A stretch of DNA of 10,209 nt from positions 1 through 10,209 of the forward strand of contig DATLQU010000017.1 in assembly GCA_035535015.1 (NCBI GenBank). The letters are read 5' to 3'. The position numbers were made by a program, and so were the translations under genes. Below, piece by piece: positions 1 through 6,263 of this stretch. Numbering within the stretch: the first letter of the stretch is position 1; each line of letters starts with the position of its first letter. The notes under the pieces are model-generated. The model had not been told where the DNA came from and made no database searches. It saw nothing but the letters and a program-made list of their open reading frames with translations. Origin of the DNA: Palsa-661 sp035535015. Lineage in GTDB: Bacteria > Actinomycetota > Acidimicrobiia > Acidimicrobiales > UBA8190.

Positions 1-40
1 GCAACGCAGTTGCGCGCAACTCAGACTGTTCGTCGTCTTT

Positions 41-474
41 CGTGTCGCATCACGTTTAGTGAGGGCAGATGGGGTCGGCTTCGCGGCGCTTCGGGACCGC
101 GGGATCGAGTTCTCCATCGGCTTCCAGGGTGCGCGAAGACATCCGTTTGGCCATATCCGAGTTGCCCAAATCGGCCTGGACGGAGGCCATGGACGCAGAC
201 AGGGAGCCGGGAGACGGGGCCCAGGTGGCCGACCTCACCGAATGGGTCGACTTGTCGGGCTGGCCCCGAGGCATCCGCATGATCGTGCAGCGTGAGCTGC
301 CGCACCCCGCGCCGGTGCCACCTTCAACCTCTTCGACCCCCGGGATACAGGCATCACGTGTTCATCTGTGACTCGGCCCATCCCGAGATCGCCTACCTGG
401 AAGCTCGGCACCGGGGTCATGCCCGGGTGGAGGACCGCATCCGCTGCGCCAAGGACACCGGGCTCCGAAACGTG
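41..474 (+). pseudogene. Decayed IS1380-family transposase remnant (C-terminal half)
   Basis: This is a broken piece of a DDE transposase resembling actinobacterial IS1380-family enzymes. It is recognised by consecutive family-like segments spread over several frames: VRADGVG...RDRGIEFSIGF in frame 2 (about 59-127), then VREDIRLAISELPKSAW, DGAQVADLTEWVDLSGWP and RMIVQRELPHP in frame 3 (about 129-308), then GATFNLFDPR in frame 2 (314-343), then GYRHHVFICDS and YLEARHRGHARVEDRIRCAK in frame 1 (about 343-453). The last segment carries the conserved Glu region (RVED) and an E-x6-K spacing like that of IS4-superfamily transposases. At least three frameshifts separate the segments, so no functional transposase can be made. 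Similarity fades after DTGLRN (about 471). The N-terminal half would lie left of the window, and I found no terminal inverted repeats. The family call comes from remembered motifs, not a search. The left boundary is approximate. Confidence 0.8.
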
Positions 475-792
475 CCCGTCACGCCCACGAAGGACCAACC
501 CGCATCACTTTCGATCCCTCTGGCAAGTTGATCGTTGCGCCCGGGGTCTCACGCTCCGGTCCGGGACGAAGTGTCGGCGATCCTGCAGACTCGAGCGGAC
601 CGAACCACTGCCCAGTCGCTTAGCGAAACGTCCGGGGTGATAGCGGGTCAGCGGACCGCCGTCGGACCCGCCCTGCGAAGTTCGGCCGCCGCCGGCCGCG
701 GGGTGCTGCGACGGGAGCAGTCCCCTGGGACGCGACGATGCGCCCGGCCGGAGCCGGGCGCATCGTCGGAGAACGACGTCCGATGGGCCTGA
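475..792. other. Intergenic stretch without a convincing gene
   Basis: This stretch lies between the transposase relic and the end of the Ig-like gene. Open frames here are short, lack a ribosome binding site and resemble no family I know. It holds a weak inverted repeat (GCGGGTC at 643-649, GACCCGC at 665-671) and the strong hairpin at 734-767. One frame reads RITFDPSGKLIVAPGV from 501 to 548, which looks protein-like. It has no start codon and stops at 618-620, so it could be a scrap of another decayed gene or chance. Confidence 0.5.
734..767 (-). terminator. GC-rich hairpin, likely terminator of the Ig-like gene
   Basis: A perfect 15-bp inverted repeat (GACGATGCGCCCGGC at 734-748 and its complement at 753-767) flanks a 4-nt loop. 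It begins 25 nt past the TGA of the minus-strand Ig-like gene. No T-rich tract follows on either strand, so it is not a classical rho-independent terminator. U-less GC-rich hairpins are commonly predicted as terminators in actinobacteria. It could instead act as a 3' mRNA stabiliser. Confidence 0.65.
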
Positions 793-1638
793 TCAGGAGC
801 GGGAGTGCCCGCCCTTGTGGCCGGAGCTCGGAAGGAAGTTCGAGTCTCCGCCGTAGCTGGCCGTCACGTTCCAGGCGCCGTGCGGGTACTTGTTCCCGGG
901 CCCGACCTTCGAGACGACGAACCAACCGGGCTGCAGGTCACAGACGGCCGTACCCACGTTGCCGACCACGACCAGGGGCTGCGTATTCGACCCGTGCGCC
1001 CCACCGTTGGTGCACTTCGTCTTGCTGGTGACCGGCACACTGGAGACCGAGAAGGTGACGGCGCCGGACAGGAGCGATCCACCGTGGGCGGTCTTGACCG
1101 TGGCCGTCACCGCATTGGGAGTCCCCGAACGCGGCCTGCCCGGACCCATCTGGACCTTGGTGCGGGTGCGGGCCCTGTTCACGGTCACGTCGGTCGAGCC
1201 GCTGCTGGTGGCGAAGTTGTCGTCACCCTGGTAACTGGCGGTGACCGTGTAGGGCGAGCCGACGGCCTGCAGCTGCCCGCCGATCACCTTGCACTTGGCC
1301 CGGCCGTGCTTCACGGTGACCGAGTTCCCGTTCTTGCAGGTGATGGCGGGGACTCCATGGGTCCCCGTGATGGTGAAGTCCACCGTACCCGTGGGTGTGC
1401 TGACGTTCCCGGTGGCGGCCCGGGCGGTGCTCACGACGCCCGTGACGGCGACCACCTGGGCCACGACCGTCAACGGGTGGCCCGTCACCGTGGGCGACGG
1501 CCTGGCGGTGACCGTGGTCCCGCTCGTCTGCGACCCGGCTGCGCTGGCCACCAGCGGCACGATGGCCAGCGACGCGCTGGCCAATAGGACCGAGGCCCCT
1601 GCTGCCACTGCCAGTTGCTTGACTCGTCCTCTGAACAT
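793..1638 (-). CDS. Secreted protein with two bacterial Ig-like domains
   Basis: This encodes 281 aa starting at ATG 1638, preceded by a good ribosome binding site (GGGAGG, 6-nt spacing). An in-frame start 16 codons upstream is less likely because it would bury the signal peptide. Residues 1-34 form a signal peptide: basic MFRGRVK, a hydrophobic Ala/Val/Leu stretch, then an ASA-AG cleavage site. Two similar beta-rich repeats follow, about 41-155 and 157-272. Each ends in a related motif (YTVTASYQGDDNFATSSG and WNVTASYGGDSNFLPSSG), as in bacterial Ig-like repeats of the Big_3 type. Each domain holds two cysteines (C101/C116 and C209/C233), so one disulfide per domain is plausible outside the cell. 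There is no LPXTG motif, anchor helix or catalytic domain, and the tail (GHKGGHSRS) is polar, so it is probably released or loosely wall-bound. It is probably a structural or adhesive surface module; the ligand is unknown. It lies downstream of cysC on the same strand but 233 bp away, so it likely has its own promoter. Confidence 0.85.
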   Translation of the reverse strand: MFRGRVKQLAVAAGASVLLASASLAIVPLVASAAGSQTSGTTVTARPSPTVTGHPLTVVAQVVAVTGVVSTARAATGNVSTPTGTVDFTITGTHGVPAITCKNGNSVTVKHGRAKCKVIGGQLQAVGSPYTVTASYQGDDNFATSSGSTDVTVNRARTRTKVQMGPGRPRSGTPNAVTATVKTAHGGSLLSGAVTFSVSSVPVTSKTKCTNGGAHGSNTQPLVVVGNVGTAVCDLQPGWFVVSKVGPGNKYPHGAWNVTASYGGDSNFLPSSGHKGGHSRS

Positions 1639-1690
1639 TGTCCGCCTCCCGACGAATGCACGCGGCCCTATGTCCGCTTCCAGCAAGTCT

Positions 1691-1702
1691 GGCCGATCGG
1701 CC
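1691..1702. repeat. 12-bp palindrome upstream of the Ig-like gene
   Basis: GGCCGATCGGCC is a perfect palindrome about 53 bp upstream of the Ig-like gene start, in the 233-bp gap behind cysC. It could be an operator, but such palindromes also arise by chance in DNA this GC-rich. I found no convincing -35/-10 pair in the gap. Confidence 0.25.
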
Positions 1703-1843
1703 CTCCCCAGACATCACCAAATCTGATGACGTGAAGAGTTCATCTGGCGACCCAGGGGGGCGAAAAGGGCACGTGGCGGCTTAAGAAGCGCCGAAAAGCG
1801 GCCGAAGGCGCCACACCAGGTGGGCGTACGGCCCTGGTTCCGA

Positions 1844-1867
1844 CGCCGGTACGGCCCGGCACCGGCG
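1844..1867 (-). terminator. Possible hairpin terminator after cysC
   Basis: CGCCGGT (1844-1850) and ACCGGCG (1861-1867) form a 7-bp stem with a 10-nt loop. It begins 4 nt beyond the cysC stop codon on the minus strand. There is no T-run after it. Its position at the end of the cysDNC set fits a weak terminator, but the stem is short. Confidence 0.35.
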
Positions 1868-1871
1868 ATTC

Positions 1872-2495
1872 TCAGGACGGGGCCGGGCTCCGCTCGCCGC
1901 TGTCGAGGTACTCGAGGATGCGGCTGACCGACTCGTCCAGGGGGGAGTCCCCGGCCAGGACGAGCTCGGGCGAGGCGGGCACCTCGTAGGGGTCGTCCAC
2001 CCCGGTGAGCGCGGCCAGCGCCCCGGTCTGGGCCCGGGCGTAGAGGCCCTTCGGGTCCCGGGTGGCGCAGACGGCCAGGGGCGTGTCCACGTAGACCTCG
2101 ATGAAACCGAGGCCGGCCGCCTGGTGGAGGTGGCGGGCCCGCCGGCGGCCGGCGGCGTAGGGGCTGATAAGGGCGACCACGGCCACCACACCCGACTCGG
2201 CGAAGAGCTTGGCCACCTCGGCCACCCGACGGACGTTCTCGTCGCGGTCGGCGCGGTCGAAACCGAGGTCACTGTTGAGGCCGTGGCGGACGTTGTCACC
2301 GTCGAGGCGGTAGGCGGGACGGTGGTGGGCGATGAGGTGCTCTTCGACGGCGGTGGCCAGGGTCGACTTGCCCGAGCCCGAGAGACCGGTCAACCAGATG
2401 GTGGCGCCGCTGATGCCGAGGGTGTCCCAGCGCTGCTGGCGGCCGAGGGCGCCCGGCGACCAGACGACGTCGGGATGGTGCCCGAGGTGCTCCAC
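1872..2495 (-). CDS. cysC: Adenylylsulfate (APS) kinase CysC
   Basis: This enzyme phosphorylates adenosine 5'-phosphosulfate at the 3' position with ATP to give PAPS, in the cytoplasm. The 207-aa product, about the usual length, shows the P-loop GLSGSGKST (37-45), the substrate-binding DGDNVRHGLN (65-74), FDRADRDENVRRV (79-91), the ISPY motif with the family's conserved Ser (S111), and the late DPKGLYA motif (147-153). Before the kinase core is the family's usual N-terminal segment (HPDVVWSPG). The start is GTG 2495, preceded by a G-rich stretch that can serve as a ribosome binding site. An upstream ATG hits a stop after six codons. It is the third gene of the cysD-cysN-cysC set, 42 bp after cysN. 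Here it is free-standing, unlike mycobacteria, where the kinase is fused to CysN. The identification is secure. Confidence 0.95.
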   Translation of the reverse strand: MEHLGHHPDVVWSPGALGRQQRWDTLGISGATIWLTGLSGSGKSTLATAVEEHLIAHHRPAYRLDGDNVRHGLNSDLGFDRADRDENVRRVAEVAKLFAESGVVAVVALISPYAAGRRRARHLHQAAGLGFIEVYVDTPLAVCATRDPKGLYARAQTGALAALTGVDDPYEVPASPELVLAGDSPLDESVSRILEYLDSGERSPAPS

Positions 2496-2537
2496 GGTCA
2501 GTGCGCCCCCGCCCCCATCAGTCCGGCCCCGCCGTCA

Positions 2538-3788
2538 TTAGTCGGCTCCGAGGATCATGCCCGCACCCACGGTGACGTTCGTCTGCTCCGAGGCGAGGAT
2601 GAACGAGCCGGTGGTGCGGTTGCGGCGGTAGCTGTCGTAGAAGAGGGGCTGGGTCATGCGCAGGCTGACACGGCCCACCTCGTTGAGCGAGAGCGAGTCG
2701 GCCGTCTCGTCACGGTGAAGGGTGTTCACGTCGAGTCGGTAGTGGACGTCTTTGACCACGGCCCGGACCCAACGGGTGGTGTGCTTGACGGCCAGGAAGT
2801 CGCCCGGCTTCACCGGCTTGTCCGTCATCCAGCAGACCATGGCGTCGATGTCCTGGGCCATGGTGGGGTGGTTGTGGGGACGGCAGATCATGTCGCCGCG
2901 CGAGACGTCGAGATCCTCGGCCAGGCGGACCACGACCGACATGGGCGGGAAGGCCTCGCCGACGGGGCCGTCGAAGGTGTCCACCGAGGCGATGGTGGTG
3001 GTGAGTCCCGACGGCAAGACGGTGACCTCGTCGCCCGGCCGGAAGACGCCGCCCGCCACCCGGCCGGCATAGCCGCGGTAGTCGGGGATGGTGGAGCCGG
3101 TGGGGCGGATCACCCACTGGACCGGGATGCGGGGGTCGATGAGGTTTCTGTCCGAGGCGATGTAGACCTGCTCGAGGTGGTGGAGCAGTGACTGGCCCTC
3201 GTACCAGCCCATGTTGGGCGAACGCTGGACGACGTTGTCGCCGTTCAACGCCGAGATGGGGATGAAGGCGAGGTCGGCCACCTCGAGCCGGGTGGCGAAG
3301 GCCTTGAACTCCTCGCGGATCTCCTCGAAGACGGCCTGGTCGTAGCCGACGAGGTCCATCTTGTTGACGCAGAGGACGAGGTGGGGGACGCGCAGAAGCG
3401 AGGCCAGGAAGGCGTGGCGCCGGGTCTGCTCGACGATACCCTTGCGGGCGTCGACGAGGACCAGGGTGAGATCGGCCGTCGAGTTCCCGGTGACCATGTT
3501 CCGGGTGTACTGGATGTGGCCCGGGGTGTCGCCGATGATGAACTTGCGGACGGGCGTGGAGAAGTAGCGGTAGGCCACGTCGATGGTGATGCCCTGCTCC
3601 CGCTCGGCCCGCAGACCGTCGGTGAGCAGGGACAGGTCGGTGAGTTCCTCGCCCCGTTGGCGGCTGACGCGCTCGACCGCTTCGAGCTGATCCTCGAAGA
3701 TGGCCTTGGAGTCGTAGAGGAGCCGGCCGATCAGGGTGGACTTCCCGTCATCGACGGAGCCGGCGGTGGCGAAACGAAGGAGCTCCAC
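2538..3788 (-). CDS. cysN: Sulfate adenylyltransferase subunit 1 (GTPase) CysN
   Basis: This is the GTPase subunit of ATP sulfurylase. GTP hydrolysis drives CysD to adenylate sulfate, forming APS. The 416-aa product is an EF-Tu-like GTPase with G1 AGSVDDGKST (9-18), switch I region EQGITIDVAYRYF (64-76), G3 DTPGH (87-91), G4 NKMD (142-145) and G5-like PISAL (177-181). Beta-barrel domains typical of CysN/elongation factors follow (about 220-416). The start is taken as GTG 3788, two bases after the cysD stop, giving the usual short lead MELLRFATAGSVDDGKST. The frame stays open far upstream to 4229, but that part is antisense-like Arg/Pro/His-rich sequence overlapping cysD. A GAGGGG stretch at the end of cysD can serve as ribosome binding site. 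There is no C-terminal APS-kinase domain; cysC is separate. The tight spacing with cysD implies translational coupling of the two subunits. Confidence 0.95.
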   Translation of the reverse strand: MELLRFATAGSVDDGKSTLIGRLLYDSKAIFEDQLEAVERVSRQRGEELTDLSLLTDGLRAEREQGITIDVAYRYFSTPVRKFIIGDTPGHIQYTRNMVTGNSTADLTLVLVDARKGIVEQTRRHAFLASLLRVPHLVLCVNKMDLVGYDQAVFEEIREEFKAFATRLEVADLAFIPISALNGDNVVQRSPNMGWYEGQSLLHHLEQVYIASDRNLIDPRIPVQWVIRPTGSTIPDYRGYAGRVAGGVFRPGDEVTVLPSGLTTTIASVDTFDGPVGEAFPPMSVVVRLAEDLDVSRGDMICRPHNHPTMAQDIDAMVCWMTDKPVKPGDFLAVKHTTRWVRAVVKDVHYRLDVNTLHRDETADSLSLNEVGRVSLRMTQPLFYDSYRRNRTTGSFILASEQTNVTVGAGMILGAD

Positions 3789-3790
3789 GG

Positions 3791-4723
3791 TTAGAAGTAC
3801 CCCTCGCGTTTGCGGTCCTCCATGGCGGACTCGCTGACTCTGTCGTCGGCCCGGGTGGCGCCGCGCTCGGTGAGCCGGGAGACGGCGATCTCCTCGATGA
3901 TCTGGACCAGGGTCTCGGCCGTCGACTCCACCGCTCCGGTGCAGGTCATGTCGCCCACCGTGCGGTAGCGGACGGTGGCCTCGAAGGTCTCCTCGCCCGG
4001 ACCGGGCTCGGTGTGCGGTCCTATGGAGAGGAGCATGCCGTCGCGTCGGAAGACGGGGCGGCGGTGGGAGAAGTAGATAGAGGGGATCTCCAGCTGCTCC
4101 TGGTCGAGGTACTGCCAGATGTCGAGCTCGGTCCAGTCCGAGATGGGGAAGACCCGGATGTGCTCGTTCGGATGGTGGCGGCCGTTGTAGAGCGCCCAGA
4201 GCTCGGGGCGCTGGTTCTTCGGGTCCCACTGGCCGAACTCGTCGCGAAAGGAGTAGACCCGCTCCTTGGCCCTGGCCTTCTCCTCGTCACGGCGGGCCCC
4301 GCCGAAGACGGCGTCGAATTTGTTGTCGACGATGGCGTCGAGGAGGGTCCTCGTCTGGAGCCGGTTGCGCGACGGGTGGAGGCCGGGCTCCTCGGCCACC
4401 CGGCCGGCGTCGATCGACTCCTGGACCGAGGCCACGACCAGTAGGGCCTCGAGCTCGGCCACCCGGCGGTCGCGGAAGTCGAGGACCTCGGGGAAGTTGT
4501 GGCCGGTGTCCACGTGCATGACCGGGAAGGGCAGCCGGGAGGGCCAGAAGGCCTTCTGGGCCAGGCGGAGCATGACGATGGAGTCCTTGCCCCCCGAGAA
4601 GAGCAGCACCGGTCTCTCGAACTCGGCCACCACCTCGCGCATGATGTGGATGGACTGGGCCTCGAGGGCCTGGAGATGCGACAGCTGGTACTGGCCGGGA
4701 CCGGCGGACACCCCCTGTTCCAT
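3791..4723 (-). CDS. cysD: Sulfate adenylyltransferase subunit 2 CysD
   Basis: This is the catalytic subunit of ATP sulfurylase, making APS and pyrophosphate from ATP and sulfate with CysN, in the cytoplasm. The 310-aa product (family about 300 aa) has the PP-loop SGGKDS (43-48), HVDTGHNFPEV (70-80), GGARRDEEKARAKERVYS (141-158), FPISDWTELDIWQYL (192-206) and the C-terminal RYRTVGDMTCTGAVES (253-268). It ends in the common KREGYF tail. The start is ATG 4723. The region before it has only a weak ribosome binding site (GTGGAAA). It is the first gene of the minus-strand cysD-cysN-cysC operon and divergent from cysQ, so sulfate activation and PAP removal may be co-regulated from the shared 69-bp gap. 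No odd residues were noticed. Confidence 0.96.
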   Translation of the reverse strand: MEQGVSAGPGQYQLSHLQALEAQSIHIMREVVAEFERPVLLFSGGKDSIVMLRLAQKAFWPSRLPFPVMHVDTGHNFPEVLDFRDRRVAELEALLVVASVQESIDAGRVAEEPGLHPSRNRLQTRTLLDAIVDNKFDAVFGGARRDEEKARAKERVYSFRDEFGQWDPKNQRPELWALYNGRHHPNEHIRVFPISDWTELDIWQYLDQEQLEIPSIYFSHRRPVFRRDGMLLSIGPHTEPGPGEETFEATVRYRTVGDMTCTGAVESTAETLVQIIEEIAVSRLTERGATRADDRVSESAMEDRKREGYF

Positions 4724-4752
4724 AGAGTTTCCACGTTAGTCGGCACCTTTTG

Positions 4753-4764
4753 GGAACCTGTTCC
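4753..4764. promoter_or_regulatory. Inverted repeat in the cysD/cysQ divergent promoter region
   Basis: GGAAC-CT-GTTCC (5-bp arms, 2-bp spacer) lies in the middle of the 69-bp gap between the divergent cysD (start 4723) and cysQ (start 4793). Its position suits an operator controlling both directions. No clear -35/-10 pair was found on either strand. The regulator is unknown, and a 5-bp arm can occur by chance. Confidence 0.35.
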
Positions 4765-4792
4765 AGCGGTCTCAATTAGGGTCGTTTGGCCT

Positions 4793-5587
4793 ATGCCCAG
4801 CTCCCACGAGACCGGCACCGACGAGACCAGCTCCCACGAGACCGGCACCGACGATCATGTCCTGGCCGCCCGGATCGCCGGCCGCGCCGGTGCCCTGCTG
4901 CTCGAGGTCCGCGCCGAGGCCGGCGGGGAGACGGCGTCGCTCGGGGCCGAGGGCGACCGGCGGGCCCACGAGCTGATCATGGCCGCACTGCGCCAGGCCC
5001 GTCCCGACGACGCCGTGCTGTCGGAGGAGGCGGTGCAGTCCGTGGTGTCGACCGAACACGGAAGGCGGCGGGTGTGGATCGTCGATCCCCTGGACGGGAC
5101 GCGGGAGTTCTCCGAGGGGCGGTCGGACTTCGCCGTGCATGTGGCGCTGGTCGAGAACGGGGTGCCCACCGTGGGTGCCGTCGCCCTGCCCGGCGAGGGT
5201 CTCGTGCTCAGCACGGCCGAGCCCCCGACAGCACCCGCCCCGCACCGGGGCAGGATCCGGATCCTCGTCAGCCGGACCCGGCCCCCGGCCGAGGTGGCCA
5301 CCGTGGCCGCCAAGCTCGACGCCGAGTTGGTGCCGATGGGATCCGCCGGAGCAAAGACGATGGCCGTCGTGCGCGGTGAGGGTGAGATCTACCTGCACTC
5401 CGGCGGCCAGTACGAATGGGACTCGGCCGCCCCGGTGGCCGTGGCCCGGGCCGCCGGTCTCCATGCCAGCCGGCTCGACGGATCACCACTCGTCTACGAC
5501 CGGCCCGACCCCTGGCTCCCCGATCTGCTCGTCTGCCGGGCCGAGGTGGTCGACCAGGTCCTCTGCGCCCTGGGGGCCGCCACCTAA
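4793..5587 (+). CDS. cysQ: 3'(2'),5'-bisphosphate nucleotidase CysQ (PAP phosphatase)
   Basis: This is an inositol-monophosphatase-fold, metal-dependent phosphatase that converts PAP, the by-product of PAPS use, to AMP (and may act on PAPS). The 264-aa product shows VLSEEA (75-80), the metal-binding WIVDPLDGTREF (95-106), SAGAKTMAV (184-192), GGQYEWDSAAP (204-214, metal-binding Asp D210) and HASRLDGSPLVYDRPDP (224-240). The pattern matches actinobacterial CysQ closely. The start is ATG 4793, the only start codon before the conserved core; an AGGG 11 nt upstream is a weak ribosome binding site. The first 22 residues precede the core and contain a duplicated SSHETGTD, encoded by a 30-bp tandem repeat. 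It is divergent from cysDNC and heads the plus-strand glycan genes, 10 bp before the acetyltransferase. This links PAPS turnover to that operon. Confidence 0.93.
   Translation: MPSSHETGTDETSSHETGTDDHVLAARIAGRAGALLLEVRAEAGGETASLGAEGDRRAHELIMAALRQARPDDAVLSEEAVQSVVSTEHGRRRVWIVDPLDGTREFSEGRSDFAVHVALVENGVPTVGAVALPGEGLVLSTAEPPTAPAPHRGRIRILVSRTRPPAEVATVAAKLDAELVPMGSAGAKTMAVVRGEGEIYLHSGGQYEWDSAAPVAVARAAGLHASRLDGSPLVYDRPDPWLPDLLVCRAEVVDQVLCALGAAT
4799..4854 (+). repeat. 30-bp-period tandem repeat at the 5' end of cysQ
   Basis: Positions 4799-4824 and 4829-4854 are identical over 26 bp, with a period of 30 bp. Because 30 is a multiple of three, the duplication keeps the frame and encodes SSHETGTD twice in the CysQ N-terminus. 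It looks like slippage or recent duplication and could vary in copy number between strains. Confidence 0.9.
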
Positions 5588-5597
5588 GGTGGACCCG

Positions 5598-6263
5598 GTG
5601 AGCGAGCAGGACAACGGCGCCGCTGTCGTGGTCCGGCTCGGAACCCCGGCCGACGCCGCCGAGGCGGCCGCACTCCACGCCGAGCTGATCAGCGAGGGAT
5701 TCCTGGCCCAGCTCGGTCCCCGCTTTCTCCGCCACCTCTACCGGTGCGTGGCCCGGGGTCCCGATTCCTTTCTTCTTCTGGCCCGGGCGGCCGGGCCGGT
5801 GGATGGCGATGGTGGGCGCGACAGCGGCCGCGACGGTGGCTTCGAGGGCGGCGGGGTGGCCGGCTTTCTGGCCGGCGCTCTCGACCTCGGCGCGCTCTAT
5901 CGACGCTTCGCCTGGCGCGACGGACCGGTGGCGGCCGTCTCGTCGCTGCCGCAGCTGCTCGGCGCCCTCCCCAGGGTGTGGGAAACCGTCCGTCACGGCG
6001 CCGGGGGGACGGGGTCCGATCCCGCCGCCGAGCTGTTGTCCATCGCCGTCGCCCCCCGGTGGCGGGGACGGCACGTCGGGGCTCTGCTGGTGGCCCGCTT
6101 CGTGGACGAGATCGGGCGACGCGGCGTGGTGGGCGCCCAGGTCGTGGTCGGCGCCGACAACGCCCCGGCGGTGGCGCTGTACGGCCGGGCCGGGTTCGTG
6201 GCCGACCGGACCTTCGAGCTGCACCGCGGCACGCAGTCGCTGCTCATGCGGCGACCGCCATGA
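5598..6263 (+). CDS. GNAT-family N-acetyltransferase
   Basis: This is a predicted acetyl-CoA-dependent N-acetyltransferase of 221 aa. The GNAT core is in the C-terminal half: ELLSIAVAPRWRGRHVGALL (145-164) is the acetyl-CoA-binding motif A, followed by GADNAPAVALYGRAGFV (185-201), the usual motif B region. The N-terminal half begins with a GNAT-like strand (VVVRLGTPADAAEAAALH). A Gly/Asp/Arg-rich insert at about 66-86 looks like a low-complexity loop. The start is GTG 5598, with AAGGTGG five bases upstream; a GTG at 5589 is also in frame but lies inside that site. It is 10 bp after cysQ and overlaps the next gene by 4 bp (ATGA). By context it could acetylate the amino sugar made by the nearby aminotransferase, as PglD or WecD do in other pathways, although those enzymes are not necessarily close relatives. 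The substrate is inferred only. Confidence 0.85.
   Translation: MSEQDNGAAVVVRLGTPADAAEAAALHAELISEGFLAQLGPRFLRHLYRCVARGPDSFLLLARAAGPVDGDGGRDSGRDGGFEGGGVAGFLAGALDLGALYRRFAWRDGPVAAVSSLPQLLGALPRVWETVRHGAGGTGSDPAAELLSIAVAPRWRGRHVGALLVARFVDEIGRRGVVGAQVVVGADNAPAVALYGRAGFVADRTFELHRGTQSLLMRRPP

Noticed and set aside
535..792. Possible 85-aa gene between the relic and the Ig-like gene
   Set aside because: It has no ribosome binding site and no family resemblance, and it runs through the 15-bp-stem hairpin and up to the Ig-like stop codon.
1639..1871. Possible riboswitch or long structured leader before the Ig-like gene
   Set aside because: Only short 5-7 bp arms and one palindrome were found. No recognisable riboswitch core was seen.
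2124..3191. Long plus-strand open frame opposite cysN and cysC
   Set aside because: Composition is typical of a shadow frame (Gly/Val/Asp/Arg-rich, no motif). The opposite strand encodes unmistakable CysN and CysC.
3789..4229. Upstream extension of the cysN frame to position 4229
   Set aside because: The extension is Arg/Pro/His-rich antisense-like sequence lying in another frame of cysD, with no CysN similarity. The conserved protein starts at GTG 3788.
4724..4792. ECF-sigma promoter reading of GGAAC in the cysD/cysQ gap
   Set aside because: GGAAC resembles an ECF -35, but no GTT element lies at the required 16-19 nt spacing on either strand.
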